Source: Hyphomicrobiales bacterium
GTDB lineage: Bacteria; Pseudomonadota; Alphaproteobacteria; Rhizobiales; Beijerinckiaceae
Direction of reading: 5' to 3'
DNA: 34,336 nucleotides
NCBI GenBank assembly: GCA_900470095.1
Contig: UBZM01000064.1
Coordinates: 272 to 34,607 of the forward strand
Shown: piece after piece, positions 32,371 through 34,336 of the stretch
Layout: every line of letters begins with the position of its first letter
How positions within the stretch are numbered: the stretch's first letter is position 1
The notes under the pieces: generated by a model
What the model was told of the DNA's origin: nothing
Seen by the model: the letters and a program-made list of their open reading frames with translations, nothing else
The model's database searches: none
Made by a program: the position numbers and the translations under genes

Positions 32371-32772
32371 CTAGCCCCCGTTCTTCTCCCTCGCCTTCCT
32401 CGCCAGCCTCTCGAACTCGGCCCGCATCGCTTCGAGCTTCTCTTCGTCGAGTTCCTCGAGGTCGAGCAGTTCCTCCCGAGCCCCTTCAAGCCGAAGGATG
32501 AGCTCGTCGAGCTTGATCTGCATCGCTGCGGTGTCGCGGTTCTGGCTGTTCTGGATGATGAAGACCATCAGGAAGGTGACGATCGTGGTCGAGGTGTTGA
32601 TCACGAGTTGCCAGGTGTCATTGAAGCCGAAGAAGGGCCCCGACACTGCCCAGACGATGATGATCGCCAGCGCCAGGAAGAAGGTCTGGGGCTTCCCGGC
32701 CAAATGGGCCGTGCTCTGGGAAAGGCGCGTGAAGAAGGAGCGTTCCGCGATCGCAGAGCGGCTCGATGCCAT
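32371..32772 (-). CDS. low-affinity iron permease family protein
   Basis: A 133-aa membrane protein of the low-affinity iron permease family. Two membrane segments are visible (TFFLALAIIIVWAVSGPFFG and VINTSTTIVTFLMVFIIQN), followed by the family signature QNSQNRDTAAMQIKLDELIL and an acidic coiled-coil tail (LDLEELDEEKLEAMRAEFE). The family name comes from a yeast transporter; bacterial members are much shorter and their role in iron uptake is unproven. I chose the ATG at 32772; an in-frame start exists at 32814. It follows fghA on the same strand, but a hairpin separates them. Confidence 0.85.
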   Translation of the reverse strand: MASSRSAIAERSFFTRLSQSTAHLAGKPQTFFLALAIIIVWAVSGPFFGFNDTWQLVINTSTTIVTFLMVFIIQNSQNRDTAAMQIKLDELILRLEGAREELLDLEELDEEKLEAMRAEFERLARKAREKNGG

Positions 32773-32827
32773 GATTGCTCCCCCCGCACGCGGAACGGTT
32801 ACGTTCATCAACACGGGGCGGGCCAGT

Positions 32828-32850
32828 CCGTTCCCGGCGCCTGGGAACGG
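32828..32850 (-). terminator. hairpin terminator after fghA
   Basis: Perfect 8-bp arms CCGTTCCC (32828-32835) and GGGAACGG (32843-32850) with a 7-nt loop, 12 bp beyond the fghA stop on the minus strand. No clear T-run. Confidence 0.5.
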
Positions 32851-32862
32851 CTGCGATCCACG

Positions 32863-33699
32863 TCAGGGGGTCAGGCGCTGGGCGTGCCAGGAGATATGCT
32901 GGGCCATGAAGGTGGAGACGAAATTGTAAGAATGGTCGTAGCCATCCCGCATGTGGAGTTCGAGCGGAATACCTGCGCTGACGCAGGCCACTTCGAGCAG
33001 CCAGGGCCGCAATCCCTCCTGCAGGAAGCCGTCGGCCGTACCCTGGTCAACCAGGAGATCCTTGACCCGGTGGCCGTCCGCGATCAGCGCAGTACTGTCG
33101 TAGCGCCGCCAGCGCGCCTCATCGGAGCCGAGATATTTTTCAAAGGCCGGCCGCGACCAACCCGCCGTCGAAGGCTGCGTGATCGGTGCGAAGGCCGAGA
33201 CCGAGCGGAAGCGATCGGGATTCTTCAACGCGAGGGTGATCGCGCCGTGACCGCCCATCGAGTGGCCGAAGATGCCCTGCCTGCTCATGTCGACGGGAAA
33301 GTTGTGAGCGACGATCTCGCTCAGCTCTGCGAGGAGATAGCTCTCCATCCGGTAGTTTCGGGCATAGGGCTCCTGGGTCGCATCGAGATAGAAGCCCGCA
33401 CCGGAGCCGAACTGCCAGTTGTCGGGTTCGTCCGGCACGCCATCGCCGCGTGGCGAAGTGTCCGGGCATATGATCGCGATACCGTTCGCGGCCGCGGCCG
33501 CGCGGTACTCGCCCTTGTCCATGACGTTCTGGTGCGAGCAGGTCAGCCCCGACAGATACCAGAGCACCGGAACCGGGCCATCCTCGATCTGCGGCGGCAG
33601 GAAGATCGCGAAGGTCATCGGACAGGCGCAGACCGCGCTCTCGTGTCGGAAAACGCGCTGCGAGCCGCCGAAGGCCTTGGAGTTCGAGAGCAGTTCCAT
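32863..33699 (-). CDS. fghA: S-formylglutathione hydrolase
   Basis: A 278-aa esterase-D-type alpha/beta hydrolase that splits S-formylglutathione into formate and glutathione. The catalytic triad is S147 in GHSMGGHGA, D223 in DQGTADGFL and H256 in GYDHSYNF, close to the positions in human esterase D. The oxyanion region SGLTCSHQNVMDKGEY and the segment PDTSPRG are also conserved. AAGGGA precedes the ATG at 33699; the frame extends to 33735. It lies downstream of the glutathione-dependent formaldehyde dehydrogenase gene, the classical two-step pair for formaldehyde detoxification. Confidence 0.95.
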   Translation of the reverse strand: MELLSNSKAFGGSQRVFRHESAVCACPMTFAIFLPPQIEDGPVPVLWYLSGLTCSHQNVMDKGEYRAAAAANGIAIICPDTSPRGDGVPDEPDNWQFGSGAGFYLDATQEPYARNYRMESYLLAELSEIVAHNFPVDMSRQGIFGHSMGGHGAITLALKNPDRFRSVSAFAPITQPSTAGWSRPAFEKYLGSDEARWRRYDSTALIADGHRVKDLLVDQGTADGFLQEGLRPWLLEVACVSAGIPLELHMRDGYDHSYNFVSTFMAQHISWHAQRLTP

Positions 33700-33748
33700 G
33701 ATGTCCCTTTCGGTCGTTCGCGACGCGCAGTCCAAGCCTGATCCGCAT

Positions 33749-33788
33749 CATCATCCCTGCCGCAGCGAAGCGGGGATCAGGGATGATG
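33749..33788. repeat. palindromic element between frmA and fghA
   Basis: Perfect 11-bp arms CATCATCCCTG (33749-33759) and CAGGGATGATG (33778-33788) enclose an 18-nt loop with its own CCGC/GCGG pairing. The form resembles REP-like repeats of Hyphomicrobiales, unrelated in sequence to the one at 539 and 7905. It may reduce read-through between the two genes or protect the mRNA end. Confidence 0.6.
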
Positions 33789-33832
33789 GTGGGGTTTCCA
33801 TGGAGGGTCGATGCGGCGGAAGAGCGGCCGGC

Positions 33833-34336
33833 TCAGTACACGACGACCGAACGAATCGACTTGCCCTCATGCATCAGGTCGAAACCGTGGTTGATCTCAT
33901 CCAGGCTGAGCTTGTGGGTGATCAGGTCGTCGATGTTGATCTTGCCCTCCATGTACCAGTCGACGATCTTCGGCACATCGGTGCGCCCGCGCGCGCCACC
34001 GAAGGCCGTGCCCTTCCAGACGCGCCCGGTGACGAGCTGGAACGGCCGGGTCGCGATTTCCTTGCCGGCTTCGGCAACCCCAATGACGATCGATTCACCC
34101 CAGCCGCGATGGCAGCATTCCAGCGCCTGGCGCATCACGTTGGTATTGCCGGTGGCGTCGAAGGAGAAATCGGCGCCACCGCCGGTCAGGTCGACGATCG
34201 CCTGCACCACCTTGTCGTTGCCGATCTCGGCCGGATTGATGAAGTCGGTCATGCCGAACTTCTCGGCCATGGCGCGCTTTCCCGGATTGATGTCGACACC
34301 GATGATCTTGTCGGCGCCGACCATGCGGGCGCCCTG
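33833..34336 (-). CDS. frmA: S-(hydroxymethyl)glutathione dehydrogenase, C-terminal part
   Basis: The last 167 residues of a class III alcohol dehydrogenase; the rest lies beyond the right edge of the window. It oxidises S-(hydroxymethyl)glutathione, formed from formaldehyde and glutathione, to S-formylglutathione using NAD. Visible parts are the end of the nucleotide fold (KIIGVDINPGKRAMAEKFG), FSFDATGNTNVMRQALECCH, GWGESIVIGVAEAGKEI, WKGTAFGGARGRTDVPKIVD and the final GKSIRSVVVY. These are highly conserved in the class. fghA follows on the same strand after 133 bp containing a palindromic element. Confidence 0.95.
   Translation of the reverse strand, partial: QGARMVGADKIIGVDINPGKRAMAEKFGMTDFINPAEIGNDKVVQAIVDLTGGGADFSFDATGNTNVMRQALECCHRGWGESIVIGVAEAGKEIATRPFQLVTGRVWKGTAFGGARGRTDVPKIVDWYMEGKINIDDLITHKLSLDEINHGFDLMHEGKSIRSVVVY

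Overview
The window is a 34.3-kb piece of GC-rich chromosome from an alphaproteobacterium. Protein style, operon habits and the intergenic palindromes suggest the Hyphomicrobiales, possibly Bosea or a near relative. That placement is an inference; there is no rRNA here to confirm it. I see no tRNA, rRNA, CRISPR array, prophage, integrase or intact insertion sequence. About 37 protein genes are supported, mostly housekeeping, redox, C1 and small regulatory units. The last gene runs off the right edge.

Layout. (1) 0.2-4.3 kb: a small unknown gene, then a minus-strand cluster of one RibD/DHFR-like protein, three YCII/DGPF-domain proteins and an ECF42-type sigma factor. Three near-identical two-block promoter motifs with identical spacing lie in front of three of these genes, so the cluster looks like a self-contained ECF regulon. 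(2) 4.3-7.9 kb: a dihydroorotase-like amidohydrolase, divergent from a ygfZ-tag-HD hydrolase operon. (3) 8-10.8 kb: a GNAT acetyltransferase, malate synthase A and a DUF2721 membrane protein. (4) 11-15.5 kb: an MFS exporter divergent from a LysR regulator, then a TetR regulator divergent from a small membrane protein and an SDR; both divergent gaps hold perfect inverted repeats. (5) 15.6-20.1 kb: a GCS2-type carboxylate-amine ligase, a GST, a small unknown ORF, and an overlapping DUF3616-Nudix pair. (6) 20.3-25 kb: an outer-membrane protein behind a Fur/Mur-like 7-1-7 palindrome, gpmI, a type II haloacid dehalogenase, a Nu-like GST and a Tat-exported intradiol dioxygenase. (7) 25.1-28.7 kb: formate-tetrahydrofolate ligase and a membrane diguanylate cyclase. 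(8) 28.7-32.2 kb: divergent L-idonate and gluconate 5-dehydrogenases, then a cysteine hydrolase coupled to a GlxA-type AraC regulator. (9) 32.4-34.3 kb: a low-affinity iron permease family protein, S-formylglutathione hydrolase and the C-terminal part of S-(hydroxymethyl)glutathione dehydrogenase.

How the genes work together. The right end encodes the glutathione-dependent formaldehyde-to-formate route. Formate-THF ligase, 7.7 kb away, could feed that formate into C1-folate metabolism. Malate synthase A belongs to the glyoxylate shunt. The idonate/gluconate dehydrogenases form a short sugar-acid step. Many other units are one regulator plus one enzyme or pump, each with a visible candidate operator.

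The most informative non-coding signals are the three ECF-type promoters (2928-2956, 3461-3489, 4269-4297), a dispersed palindromic repeat present twice at convergent gene junctions (539-586, 7905-7949), and the Fur/Mur-like palindrome at 20248-20262. I found no clearly unprecedented defence or mobile system; the ECF42/DGPF/RibD-like regulon is the best candidate for a coherent, poorly understood system.
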